DNA of 35,518 nt, from the NCBI GenBank assembly GCA_027335345.1, contig DAHWOF010000054.1, positions 1 to 35,518 on the forward strand, given 5' to 3'. The position numbers were made by a program, and so were the translations under genes. Shown in pieces: positions 23,630 to 32,228 of this stretch (positions within the stretch are counted from its first letter, which is position 1; every line of letters starts with the position of its first letter). The notes below the pieces were generated by a model. It ran no database searches and was not told where the DNA came from. It was given only the letters and a program-made list of their open reading frames with translations. This DNA comes from Granulicella sp. (GTDB taxonomy: Bacteria; Acidobacteriota; Terriglobia; Terriglobales; Acidobacteriaceae).

Positions 23630-26600
23630 ATGAAAGACGTGGCTGAACCGGTGAGAGCGTGGGAAGAGACGATTTCGCTGCCGACCTATGCAGCCGGTCC
23701 TGCAGATCCGAATCCCATGTTCCTGGAAAGGAGGGTCTATCAGGGTAGCAGCGGCAAGGTATACCCCAATGCCTTCACGGACCGCATCTCCAAGGAGAGA
23801 TCGGAACGGAGCTATAGGGCGATCTATCTTGAAAATGAATATGTGCACCTCATGATTCTTCCGGAGATCGGCGGCCGTATTCATGTAGGGCAGGACAAGA
23901 CAAATGGCTACGACTTCTTCTATCGCCAGAACGTGATCAAACCGGCGCTGGTCGGGTTGCTGGGACCCTGGATCTCGGGCGGCGTCGAGTTCAACTGGCC
24001 GCAACATCACCGTCCCTCCACCTTTATGCCCGTGCATGCTGCCGTCGAGCGCTCCGAGGATGGCAGCGTAACCGCATGGCTCAGTGAGCACGATCCCATG
24101 CTGCGCATGAAAGGTATGGTAGGAATCTGTCTGCATCCGAACCGCTCGCTGGTGGAGGCGAAGGTGCGGCTCTATAACCGGACTCCGTTCTCCCAGACGT
24201 TTTTGTGGTGGGCCAACGTCGCGGTACGGGTACACGACCGGTACCAGGCGTTTTTCCCTCCCGACGTTCACTTTGTCGCCGATCATGCCAAACGTGCGGT
24301 CTCGTCCTTTCCCATGGCCAGGAGCTTCTATTACGGGGCGGATTATACGGAGGGGGCCGATCTCCGTTGGTACAAAAACATCCCCGTACCAACTTCTTAT
24401 ATGGTCACAGCATCTGACTTCGACTTCTTCGGTGGCTACGATTACGAGAAAGAGGCAGGGTTTGTCCATGTTGCCGACCGTCACATCGCTCCCGGGAAAA
24501 AGCTGTGGACCTGGGGAAGTGGCGAGTTCGGCCATGCCTGGGATCGAAACCTCACGGACGAAGACGGTCCATATGTGGAGTTGATGGCGGGCGTCTATAC
24601 GGATAACCAGCCGGATTTTTCATGGCTTGCTCCCTATGAGACCAAGACCTTCAGCCAATTCTGGTATCCGATTCAAAAGATCGGCCCTGTGGCTTGCGCC
24701 AACCTTCATGCGGCTCTAAGCGTGGAGAAGTTGGGAGCAAACACCCGTTTGGGAGTCTGCACTCCCGAACGCGTGGCTGGATGCAGGGTGATGGCTCGCA
24801 ATGGCGAGAGAATCGTTTTTAGCGCGGACATCGAGATCGACCCTGGCACGCCATGGATCGGCGAGTTCCAAACGGAACGGAAGTTGAGCGAGCTTTGTTT
24901 TGAACTGCGGGACGCACACGGAAATCTGTTCCTGGAGTATGCACCTGAAGAGACAACCTCAGTCGAACTGCCAGAGACGGCCACGGAGCCACCATCGCCG
25001 CAAGAGATCTCTTCGGTGGACGAGCTGTATCTTACCGGACTTCATCTGGAACAATACCGCCATGCGACACGCTCTCCCGAAGCTTATTGGGAAGAGGCGT
25101 TGCGGCGCGATCCGGGGGATGCGCGGGTAAACCATGCGCTGGGCCTGATGGCGCTGCGCAGAGGAGAGTTCCGTCGCGCGGAGGAACTTTTCCGCAAGAG
25201 CATTGCGCGCCTTACCTGCCTGAATCCGAATCCTAGGGATGGAGAGCCTTTTTTCAATCTTGGGCTTGCGTTAGCCTGGCAGCGGCGCCCTGCGGAAGCC
25301 TATGACGCATTCTACAAAGCAACCTGGAATGAGGCCTGGCACAACGCCGGATACTACGAACTGGCCAAGCTGGCCGCGATGCGAGGCGACTTCGAGCTGG
25401 CTCTTGCTCATCTGGAAGAGTCTCTGCGAGGCGACCAAGAGAACCTCAAGGCTTGTGATCTGCGATCCGCGGTCTTGCGTCATCTGGGCCGGTATGAGGA
25501 AGCTCGTTACCAACTGCAATCAACGCTCGGCAAAGATCGGTTGGATGTTTTTGCCCACGCTGAAACGATGTTTCTCGAAATACCTTCCTGGTCCGGCTGG
25601 CGCGATCTGGCGGCCATGCTCCAAGGCGACATCCAGACAGCACTCGATATTACATACGATTATGCGGGCGCCGGCCTCTATCAGGAAGCTTCGCAGTGGT
25701 TGGCGAAGGTGGTTGTGGAGACAGGCACGACGTATCCCATGGCCCTCTACACCTTGGCATGGCTGGCGGAGCGCAGAGGCGAGCCGCAGGAGGCGGATAT
25801 CTATTGGCGAAGAGCATCGCTGGCTTCGCCGCTTTACTGCTTTCCATCGCGTCTGGAGGAGATGGTGGTTCTCGAACGCGCGATCGAACGGGATTCACAG
25901 GATGCGAAGGCGAGCTACTATCTGGGAAATCTTTATTACGACCGCAAACGTTACACCGAAGCTGTTGCGTGCTGGCGAGCTTCGGTCGCGGCCGATCCGG
26001 ATTTTTCGATCCCCTGGCGCAACCTGGGAATTGCGGAGTACAACATTCGAAAGGGTCCGGAGGCAGCGCAGACCGCTTACCGCAAAGCCATCGCCTGCAA
26101 CCGTTCGGATCCGCGCCTGCTTTATGAGTTTGATCAGTTGCGAAAGCGCCTGCAACACGCTCCGGAGGAACGCCTCGCAGCTTTCGAGGCGGATCTCCCG
26201 TTGGTCGCAGAGCGAGACGATCTCAGCGTCGAGTACGTGGCTCTGCTCAATCTCACGGGTAGGCACGAGGAAGCCCTGCAGCTTCTGATGAGCCGGCAAT
26301 TCAGTCCTTGGGAAGGCGGCGAGGGGCTGGTCTCCGGACAGTGGGTGCAGACCAATCTCGCTTTAGGATGCAGAGCGATCGAGGCTGGAGAGTTTTCAGC
26401 CGCGCTGGATGCGTTCAAGAGGGCCAGAATCTATCCGGAGAACCTCGGTGAGGGCAAACACCTGCTGACCCTGGAGCGCCATCTTGACTACTGGCAGGGG
26501 CAGGTCCTCGAAGCAGGTGGAGAGATGGACCGGGCCCGTGAGTTTTACCTTGCAGGGGCCAAGCCGCTTACGACTCCATCCGTACACAGCTATTATCGTG

Positions 26601-26938
26601 CGCTCGCCCTCCGCAGACTCGGCCAAAGCGAAGAGGCCGCCGCGGAGTTGGATCGCCTGCGCAGTTACGCGCTGACACTGCGAAAGCAGAAACCTGTTGT
26701 GGACTACTTTGCAACGTCACTACCGAATCTGCTGCTCTTTGACGACGACCTAGCCAAGAGGAATCTGGAGGAGAGCCTGATGTTGGAAGCATTTGCCGTG
26801 TTGGGGATGGGAGATTCGGATCACGCGCGCAGTCTCTTTCAGCAGGTAATTGGATTGGATGCAAGCAACTTTGACGCGCGCCAGCAGATTCTTCACTGGA
26901 GCCTTCCCAACCGGCTTGGGGAGATGATGCATGCCTAG
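23630..26938 (+). CDS. DUF5107 domain protein with long TPR region
   Basis: The 1102-residue protein has no signal peptide, so it is probably cytoplasmic. The first 440 residues match DUF5107, a galactose-mutarotase-like beta-sandwich region: PEIGGRIHVGQDKTNGYDFF, ISGGVEFNWPQHH and ELMAGVYTDNQPDFSWLAP. The rest is a superhelix of TPR units, for example HALGLMALRRGEFRRAEELF, YYLGNLYYDRKRYTEAVACW and NLGIAEYNIRKGPEAAQTAY. Proteins of this layout are frequent next to carbohydrate-degradation genes, and the epimerase-like fold suggests sugar binding or hydrolysis; no catalytic residue can be assigned by eye. The frame is open from 23600, but GGAGGGAG 4 nt upstream favours the ATG at 23630. It overlaps the transporter gene by 8 bp and is the first gene of the GH59 operon. 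Confidence 0.85.
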   Translation: MKDVAEPVRAWEETISLPTYAAGPADPNPMFLERRVYQGSSGKVYPNAFTDRISKERSERSYRAIYLENEYVHLMILPEIGGRIHVGQDKTNGYDFFYRQNVIKPALVGLLGPWISGGVEFNWPQHHRPSTFMPVHAAVERSEDGSVTAWLSEHDPMLRMKGMVGICLHPNRSLVEAKVRLYNRTPFSQTFLWWANVAVRVHDRYQAFFPPDVHFVADHAKRAVSSFPMARSFYYGADYTEGADLRWYKNIPVPTSYMVTASDFDFFGGYDYEKEAGFVHVADRHIAPGKKLWTWGSGEFGHAWDRNLTDEDGPYVELMAGVYTDNQPDFSWLAPYETKTFSQFWYPIQKIGPVACANLHAALSVEKLGANTRLGVCTPERVAGCRVMARNGERIVFSADIEIDPGTPWIGEFQTERKLSELCFELRDAHGNLFLEYAPEETTSVELPETATEPPSPQEISSVDELYLTGLHLEQYRHATRSPEAYWEEALRRDPGDARVNHALGLMALRRGEFRRAEELFRKSIARLTCLNPNPRDGEPFFNLGLALAWQRRPAEAYDAFYKATWNEAWHNAGYYELAKLAAMRGDFELALAHLEESLRGDQENLKACDLRSAVLRHLGRYEEARYQLQSTLGKDRLDVFAHAETMFLEIPSWSGWRDLAAMLQGDIQTALDITYDYAGAGLYQEASQWLAKVVVETGTTYPMALYTLAWLAERRGEPQEADIYWRRASLASPLYCFPSRLEEMVVLERAIERDSQDAKASYYLGNLYYDRKRYTEAVACWRASVAADPDFSIPWRNLGIAEYNIRKGPEAAQTAYRKAIACNRSDPRLLYEFDQLRKRLQHAPEERLAAFEADLPLVAERDDLSVEYVALLNLTGRHEEALQLLMSRQFSPWEGGEGLVSGQWVQTNLALGCRAIEAGEFSAALDAFKRARIYPENLGEGKHLLTLERHLDYWQGQVLEAGGEMDRAREFYLAGAKPLTTPSVHSYYRALALRRLGQSEEAAAELDRLRSYALTLRKQKPVVDYFATSLPNLLLFDDDLAKRNLEESLMLEAFAVLGMGDSDHARSLFQQVIGLDASNFDARQQILHWSLPNRLGEMMHA

Positions 26939-28334
26939 TGTCTCCATTCATGGAGCGCCTGCCGGTGGGCGGCGACAAGGTTCCTCACAGACCTTGCAGG
27001 AGGCGGCCTACTGTTGGCTGGTTTCTGGCGTAGCGGCGATCGCTGGGCTGCTCTTCGGTTTTGACATCGCCGTGATCAACGGCGCAATCATCTTTCTGCG
27101 GGCGCAATTTCACCTGAATGACTTTCAGACCGAGATGGCGGTGAGCTTCTTGCTGATGGGATGCATTGCCGGCGCGGCAATAGCAGGCTGGCTGGCAGAC
27201 CGATACGGACGCCGGCGCGTTCTCTCCATCTCCGCCTTGCTGTTTGGAGTTTCGTCGCTGGCCGCCGCCCTGCCACGAACCTTCGCGGAATTTGGCGCGG
27301 CGCGGATGATTGGAGGAGTTGCGATCGGCATCGCGTCCACGGTGGCGCCTCTCTATATTGCAGAGGTAGCTCCGGCGCATATTCGCGGGCGTCTGGTTTC
27401 GCTAAATCAGATAGCCATCGTAACCGGGATTCTGCTTGCCTACTTCACCAATTGGATTCTGTCCTTCTCTGGAGCTGCGAGTTGGCGGTGGATGTTCGCA
27501 GTAGCCGTGGCGCCGGCTCTGGCGCTATTCGCCGGCCTCTTCCTGGCGCCGGAGAGTCCGCGCTGGCTGATGGAAAAAGGGAGAGAGGGGGATGCGCGCG
27601 CCGTGCTCGAGCGTACGGAAGGCGTGGAAGAGGGGCAGGCGCAGGTGGAGCGGATCCGCGAAACGCTGCACCATCAAGCTGGAACCCTGGCGGAGTTGTT
27701 CACCCCGGCCCTGCGGCGTCCTTTGTATCTCATCATGGCCCTTGCGGTTCTGCAACAGATCACCGGAATCAACACCGTTCTGTTTTATGGCTCACTTCTC
27801 TGGGAGCGCGAGTTCCGCAGCCATGGCCACTCCTCCGCGATTGGGATGAACACCATGATTGGCCTGGTGAACTTTGCGGTTACTCTGCTCGCGCTCTGGT
27901 TGATTGAGCGCTCTGGTCGCCGCGCGTTGCTCATGTTTTCCAGTGGCAGCATGGCGATCTGCCAGCTCCTGGTGGGCCTCGTTTTCAGGATGCGAACGCC
28001 GCCGGCGTTCTTCATGCTGGGCTCCATCCTGCTCTGCGTGGCCGCATTCGCCGTGGGACTTGGCCCGGTCACCTGGACGCTGATGGCGGAGCTTCTACCC
28101 ACGAATGTTCGTGGAAAGGCCATGTCTATAGCGAACATGGCGCTCTGGATCGCCAGTTGCGTCTTGACATTCACCTTTCTTTCCCTGGTACAGGCTATAA
28201 CCGCTACCGGAGCATTCTGCCTGTACGGCTTTCTCTGCGGACTGACGTTTGTGCTGGTCTGGAAGCTTGTTCCTGAAACAAAAGGAAGAACGCTCGAAGA
28301 GATTGAGGAGTTCTGGCGCAAAGCGCAAGGGTAA
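26931..28334 (+). CDS. Sugar-porter MFS transporter (XylE/GalP/AraE type)
   Basis: The 467-residue protein has twelve predicted membrane helices and the sugar-porter signatures: the first helix GLLFGFDIAVINGAIIFLRA, the loop motif GWLADRYGRRR after helix 2, RMIGGVAIGIASTVAPLYIAE (helix 4), PESPRWLMEKGR at the end of the first half, QQITGINTVLFYG (helix 7) and the C-terminal PETKGRTLEEIEEFW. These identify a proton-symport or facilitated hexose/pentose transporter in the inner membrane. Gln-Gln-Ile-Thr-Gly-Ile-Asn in helix 7 is the sugar-contact motif of the family. The start lies inside the preceding gene (8-bp overlap), consistent with translational coupling. In this locus it probably imports the galactose released by the GH59 enzyme. 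Confidence 0.93.
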   Translation: MPSVSIHGAPAGGRRQGSSQTLQEAAYCWLVSGVAAIAGLLFGFDIAVINGAIIFLRAQFHLNDFQTEMAVSFLLMGCIAGAAIAGWLADRYGRRRVLSISALLFGVSSLAAALPRTFAEFGAARMIGGVAIGIASTVAPLYIAEVAPAHIRGRLVSLNQIAIVTGILLAYFTNWILSFSGAASWRWMFAVAVAPALALFAGLFLAPESPRWLMEKGREGDARAVLERTEGVEEGQAQVERIRETLHHQAGTLAELFTPALRRPLYLIMALAVLQQITGINTVLFYGSLLWEREFRSHGHSSAIGMNTMIGLVNFAVTLLALWLIERSGRRALLMFSSGSMAICQLLVGLVFRMRTPPAFFMLGSILLCVAAFAVGLGPVTWTLMAELLPTNVRGKAMSIANMALWIASCVLTFTFLSLVQAITATGAFCLYGFLCGLTFVLVWKLVPETKGRTLEEIEEFWRKAQG

Positions 28335-28353
28335 GTTCCTGGAGGGTCGCATT

Positions 28354-30306
28354 ATGAAGAGAACGGTCCGCATAGGGCTCAGCCTGGTGCTGCTGGGATG
28401 CAGCCTGGCAGGCGCGCAGGATAAAGATGCCTCTGTGGTTTTGGATGGACGCGCCAAAGGCCAAGTGTTTTATGGTATCGGCGCAGTGAGCGCCGGGGCC
28501 TCCTCACGGCTGCTCATCGATTATCCGGAACCAGAACGAAGCCAGATTCTGGATTATCTTTTCAAGCCGGATTATGGAGCTGCGCTCCAGCATTTGAAGG
28601 TCGAGATAGGCGCGGATGCAAACTCAACCGATGGGTCGGAACCCAGCTATGCCCGCTCTCCGACAGATAGAAACTTTCACAGAGGGTATGAGTGGTGGCT
28701 GATGCAGGAGGCGCGTAAGCGCAATCCTCATATTGTGTTGGACTCGCTCGCCTGGGGCGCTCCGGGATGGGTGGGAACGTTCTACTCCCAAAAGACTGCC
28801 GAGTACATGGCTGGATTTCTGCAAGGCGCTCATTCAACGTATGGCCTGGATATCGCCTACACGGGCGTCAGAAATGAAACTCCCTTTGATGGCGGCTATG
28901 TGAAGGCGTTGCGCAAGGCTCTGGACCGGGAGCAGGTTACCACGAAGATTGTCTGTTGCGATGAAACAACCAGTGAGGGCCAATGGAAGATCTTGAGCGC
29001 CATGAAAGAGGATCCGGCGCTCGACGCCTCCGTCGCCGTGGTTACCGTGCACTACCCGCGCATCCAGGGCAAGGTTACCACTCCCCCGGCTGCGCGCTTG
29101 ATCCGACAGCCGATTTGGTCCAGTGAAGATCAGCCCGCGTCCAGCGCGTCGAAGATCCACTCTCGCGACTGGGAGATCGGAGGTAGGGAACTCGCCCAAC
29201 TGTACAACGACAACTATCTGAAGGGCGGCTTTGCCGCAACGGAGATCTGGAGTCCCGTCACATCCTACTATGACATTCTCGCCGCTCCCAACTCTGGCCT
29301 GATGTATGCCAATACGCCATGGTCGGGAAGTTACAGGGTGCAGGGAGCGATCTGGGCGACTGCTCATACGACTCAGTTTGCGCAACCTGGGTGGCTCTAT
29401 CTTCGCTCTTCCTGCGGTTACCTGCCGGAAGCGGGAGACTATGTGACGCTGATGTCTCCAAAGACGAAAGATTGGAGCGTCGTCTTGCAGACGATCGACG
29501 CAAAGAACCGGCAGACGGTCCATTTTCAGATTCAAGGCGGGCTTATGATGGGCCCCGTACACATTTGGGAGACCAACAGCGTGCGAACCTTCGAACACAT
29601 TGCGGATGTGACGCCTCGGAATGGCAGGTTTGCTTACACTTTTGACCCTGACTCGCTCTACTCGCTGACAACCACTACGGGGCAGCACCGCGGCGAGGCG
29701 GCTCCGCCCCAAGCGGCGAATTTTCCATTTCCGTGGCACACCGACTTCGACCGTGTACCCCTGCACAGCACTGTGCCGTACTTGTCGGACCAGGATGGGG
29801 CCTTTGAAGTTTTGCCATGTGTGCAGGGCAGAGGCGAATGTCTGGAGCAGGTTATCACCGAAAAACCGATTCCCTGGGGCGGAAGACCCGACCCCTGGAC
29901 CCTGGCGGGAGATGAGCGATGGACCAATTATCGCCTGAGCTCCAAGGTGCGCTTCCTTGGGCAAGGAGAGATTCGGTTGCTCGGTCGCATCGACTCCGCC
30001 AATGTCTTTGCTGATGAAAAGGCCAAGTATCCGAGCGGCTATGTCTTCAAGATCGATGCCTCCGGACACTGGGCACTGCTTCGCACTGCATACAAACAAG
30101 CAACGCTCTCTTTGGCCCAGGGCATTTTGTCTATCGACACTCAGAGGTGGCATGCGGTGGCACTCGCATTCCAGGGCAATCGAATTTCGGTGTACTTCGA
30201 TGGGAAAAGTTTGGCGTCGGTGACTGACAGCGCACACACGCATGGAATGGTAGGGATCGGAACGGGATGGAATCGCGCCCAATTCGAGCACCTGTCGGTG
30301 CGGTAA
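28354..30306 (+). CDS. GH59 family galactosylceramidase-like beta-galactosidase, secreted
   Basis: Residues 1-22 form a signal peptide ending SLAGA, so the 650-residue protein is exported. The sequence follows human GALC closely: YGIGAVSAG, SRLLIDYPEPERSQILDYLF, GYEWWLMQEARKRNP, AHTTQFAQPGWLYL. The two catalytic residues are present: acid/base Glu175 in GVRNETPF (human IWNERSY) and nucleophile Glu258 in IWSSEDQ (human LWSSEDF). A central TIM barrel, a beta-sandwich and a C-terminal lectin-like domain (from about 505, WTLAGDERWTNYRLSSKVRF to IGTGWNRAQFEHLSVR) reproduce the whole GALC architecture. GH59 enzymes release beta-linked galactose. GGAGGG 8 nt upstream fixes the ATG. It is the third gene of the operon, 19 nt after the transporter. 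The bacterial substrate is unknown; galactolipid, glycosphingolipid or galactan oligosaccharide are possible. Confidence 0.9.
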   Translation: MKRTVRIGLSLVLLGCSLAGAQDKDASVVLDGRAKGQVFYGIGAVSAGASSRLLIDYPEPERSQILDYLFKPDYGAALQHLKVEIGADANSTDGSEPSYARSPTDRNFHRGYEWWLMQEARKRNPHIVLDSLAWGAPGWVGTFYSQKTAEYMAGFLQGAHSTYGLDIAYTGVRNETPFDGGYVKALRKALDREQVTTKIVCCDETTSEGQWKILSAMKEDPALDASVAVVTVHYPRIQGKVTTPPAARLIRQPIWSSEDQPASSASKIHSRDWEIGGRELAQLYNDNYLKGGFAATEIWSPVTSYYDILAAPNSGLMYANTPWSGSYRVQGAIWATAHTTQFAQPGWLYLRSSCGYLPEAGDYVTLMSPKTKDWSVVLQTIDAKNRQTVHFQIQGGLMMGPVHIWETNSVRTFEHIADVTPRNGRFAYTFDPDSLYSLTTTTGQHRGEAAPPQAANFPFPWHTDFDRVPLHSTVPYLSDQDGAFEVLPCVQGRGECLEQVITEKPIPWGGRPDPWTLAGDERWTNYRLSSKVRFLGQGEIRLLGRIDSANVFADEKAKYPSGYVFKIDASGHWALLRTAYKQATLSLAQGILSIDTQRWHAVALAFQGNRISVYFDGKSLASVTDSAHTHGMVGIGTGWNRAQFEHLSVR

Positions 30307-30313
30307 GGGTCTT

Positions 30314-30706
30314 TCAGGGTGCAATGAGCCAGGCCGCTAACGCTGCCGCTGCCTGCCCGATTACGGCTACCCAGGCGATAAACCATGTTCCGAGCAGAGG
30401 GGCAGCCAAGGGATAGGCCCACGCGAGAAAGGCGATCGGAGAGGCGATCATATGGGCTCTGCGAACGGGTCCGGCGGGCGCCCGCTGCACAAAGTAAAAG
30501 ATAGTGGCTAGCAGAAACAGGACGATCATGCCCACCGCGATCCAGGGAGAGAATGCCGCGGGGGGCTTGGCAGCGGCCAGGCTGTTAATCGTGAGGGTGT
30601 ACATCGCCACCAGCTCGGCGGGTATGTACTTGGCTAGCCTTGTTCCAAACCCATCTCCAGTCCCGTTGAGCAAACCGGGGTTTTGGGGAATGACGTAACG
30701 GCTCAT
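30314..30706 (-). CDS. Small membrane protein of unknown function
   Basis: The 130-residue protein has about three membrane segments: residues about 52-73 (FSPWIAVGMIVLFLLATIFY), about 85-105 (MIASPIAFLAWAYPLAAPLL) and about 108-128 (WFIAWVAVIGQAAAALAAWL). The N-terminal 50 residues are soluble and end in an amphipathic stretch (RLAKYIPAELVAMYTLTINS). AAGGAG lies 7 nt before the ATG. It converges with the GH59 gene, with 7 bp between their ends. I do not recognise the family. Confidence 0.7.
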   Translation of the reverse strand: MSRYVIPQNPGLLNGTGDGFGTRLAKYIPAELVAMYTLTINSLAAAKPPAAFSPWIAVGMIVLFLLATIFYFVQRAPAGPVRRAHMIASPIAFLAWAYPLAAPLLGTWFIAWVAVIGQAAAALAAWLIAP

Positions 30707-30828
30707 CGCTGCGCTCCTTAGAGAAGCTTAGAGAAGATAGTTGCTCATGAACCTGTTTGCAGCACAAATGATCTGTTTCTGCTACGACGAAAAAACTGAG
30801 TGAAATTCGCAGCTTGCTAAATTCCGCC

Positions 30829-32112
30829 TTATCGCCGGGAGCGGAAGCCTTTGACGACGATGTCATTGGCGTGGCCGCCGGAGGGCAGCATGGTAAAGAG
30901 CGTGGGTCCGTTCTTCCCTTGCAGGCGAATCACGGCAACATCAGAGGAGCCGGCGTCGGCGATCAGCAGCAGTTGCTGATTGCTGGAGAAGGTCAGAGTG
31001 TCCGGATGCTCTCCGGTGCGGACGCTGGCCTCGACGCGGCCGTCATCAATGTTGTACATCGCTGCTGAGTCCGCGCCGAAGTTCGTGACCCAGAGGCTGG
31101 AGTTATCGCCACCGATAATAGCTCCGGAGGGCTTCGATCCGATGGGGTAGGTTCCCAGGACCTCGTTGGTCCAGGTGGAGATCTCCGAGATGGTGTCAGA
31201 GCCGAAGTTGGCGGTGAAGACCTCATTGCCGTTCGGCATGGCTGCGATTCTGGTAGGCGTGTCGCCGACATCGAGGAAGCAAAGCAGATGGTCGCTCTGG
31301 AGGGACGCATCCTGCTTGCCGCGCCAGGATCGAGGAGACGCGGAGAGCCATACGACCATCACCTGATGGCTTGCCGAGCAGGCGACGAAGGCCTTGGCGC
31401 CGGAGTCGGGCTCCGCGCTGGAGTCGGCGACCACCGCTACGTCCGTAGCCCCCAGGCAGCCGGAAAAGGAGTCGCGCAGTTTTAGAGGCTGCTGCGCGGA
31501 GTTGGTGATGCTGTAGACAGAGAGGCTGCCGGAGATGCGATTGCTCACCACCAGGGTATGGTTGTCAGGGGCTACCTTGGCGACGCCCGGCCCCTCGCCG
31601 GTGGATGCATAGCCGATCTGACGGTGTTTCTCCAAGTCCAGCGCGCTTACGGTGTTGGATCCCGAGTTGGGTACGTAGCCTCGTTTGCCGTCGGGCGATA
31701 CAGCCAGAAAGTAAGGTGTCCGTTGCACCCCGATGGTGGAGACCACGCGGTTGGTGGTGGCGTCGATGACCGAGACAGAGTCGCTTCCGCTGTTCACCGC
31801 ATAGATTTCGTTGCGCACGGGGTTGACGGTGAGACCGGTGGGTTGACGTCCTACCTGGATCATCCGATCCCGGCGAAGATAGACCAGATCCAGTACCGTC
31901 ACGGTATTGCCGGCGCCGTTGGAGACATAAGCGAACTCATGATAGCTGGCTGGATAGTTAGGAAACGGAGATCGGGAACAACTGGCGAGGCCTAGGGGCA
32001 GAAGCAACACAACGCTGGGCGCGCAACGCCTACGGAATGGGGCGCTTCTTTGGGCGCGCCGCAGGCTTGACTCCTGTCGTCCCTGGCTCACTTCATTCTT
32101 TTCCTGGCTCAT
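30829..32112 (-). CDS. YncE-like seven-bladed beta-propeller lipoprotein
   Basis: The 427-residue protein repeats a 40-residue blade pattern of the YVTN/YncE family: AYVSNGAGNTVTVLDL, IYAVNSGSDSVSVIDATTNR, GYVPNSGSNTVSALDL, VFTANFGSDTISEISTWTNE and LWVTNFGADSAAMYNI. A Cys at residue 45 follows a hydrophobic stretch (LLLPLGLASC) fitting a lipobox, after an unusually long basic N-terminal region. It should be anchored on the periplasmic side. The frame is open to 32277, but the ATG at 32112 forms a 4-bp ATGA overlap with ccmD, so it is probably the last gene of the ccm cluster. Propellers of this class bind partners or serve electron-transfer proteins; a role in cytochrome c maturation is inferred from position only. 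Confidence 0.82.
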   Translation of the reverse strand: MSQEKNEVSQGRQESSLRRAQRSAPFRRRCAPSVVLLLPLGLASCSRSPFPNYPASYHEFAYVSNGAGNTVTVLDLVYLRRDRMIQVGRQPTGLTVNPVRNEIYAVNSGSDSVSVIDATTNRVVSTIGVQRTPYFLAVSPDGKRGYVPNSGSNTVSALDLEKHRQIGYASTGEGPGVAKVAPDNHTLVVSNRISGSLSVYSITNSAQQPLKLRDSFSGCLGATDVAVVADSSAEPDSGAKAFVACSASHQVMVVWLSASPRSWRGKQDASLQSDHLLCFLDVGDTPTRIAAMPNGNEVFTANFGSDTISEISTWTNEVLGTYPIGSKPSGAIIGGDNSSLWVTNFGADSAAMYNIDDGRVEASVRTGEHPDTLTFSSNQQLLLIADAGSSDVAVIRLQGKNGPTLFTMLPSGGHANDIVVKGFRSRR

Positions 32113-32228
32113 CGCTTGCTCTTGCGCCATTGCACTGCCAGCCAACTGACGTACCCGCACTGAAACAGCCAAACGGCGCAGTAAGCGTACACCAGATGCC
32201 GCTGTGAGAGCGTGTGGAAGGGAATCAT
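32109..32228 (-). CDS. ccmD: CcmD-like small membrane protein, 39 residues
   Basis: This short frame encodes one N-terminal hydrophobic helix with a basic tail: MIPFHTLSQRHLVYAYCAVW, then LFQCGYVSWLAVQWRKSKR. It fits the CcmD family, which stabilises the CcmABC haem-export complex. It has GGAGG 7 nt before the ATG, overlaps the ccmC stop by 4 bp (ATGA), and its own stop overlaps the ATG of the downstream propeller gene in the same way. The two overlaps and the ribosome binding site make it a real gene despite its length. Confidence 0.75.
   Translation of the reverse strand: MIPFHTLSQRHLVYAYCAVWLFQCGYVSWLAVQWRKSKR

Noticed and set aside
28834-30324. Long minus-strand open frame (496 codons) opposite the GH59 gene
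   Set aside because: It is antisense to a gene with clear family motifs and has no recognisable domain; it is open only because of codon bias in the real gene.
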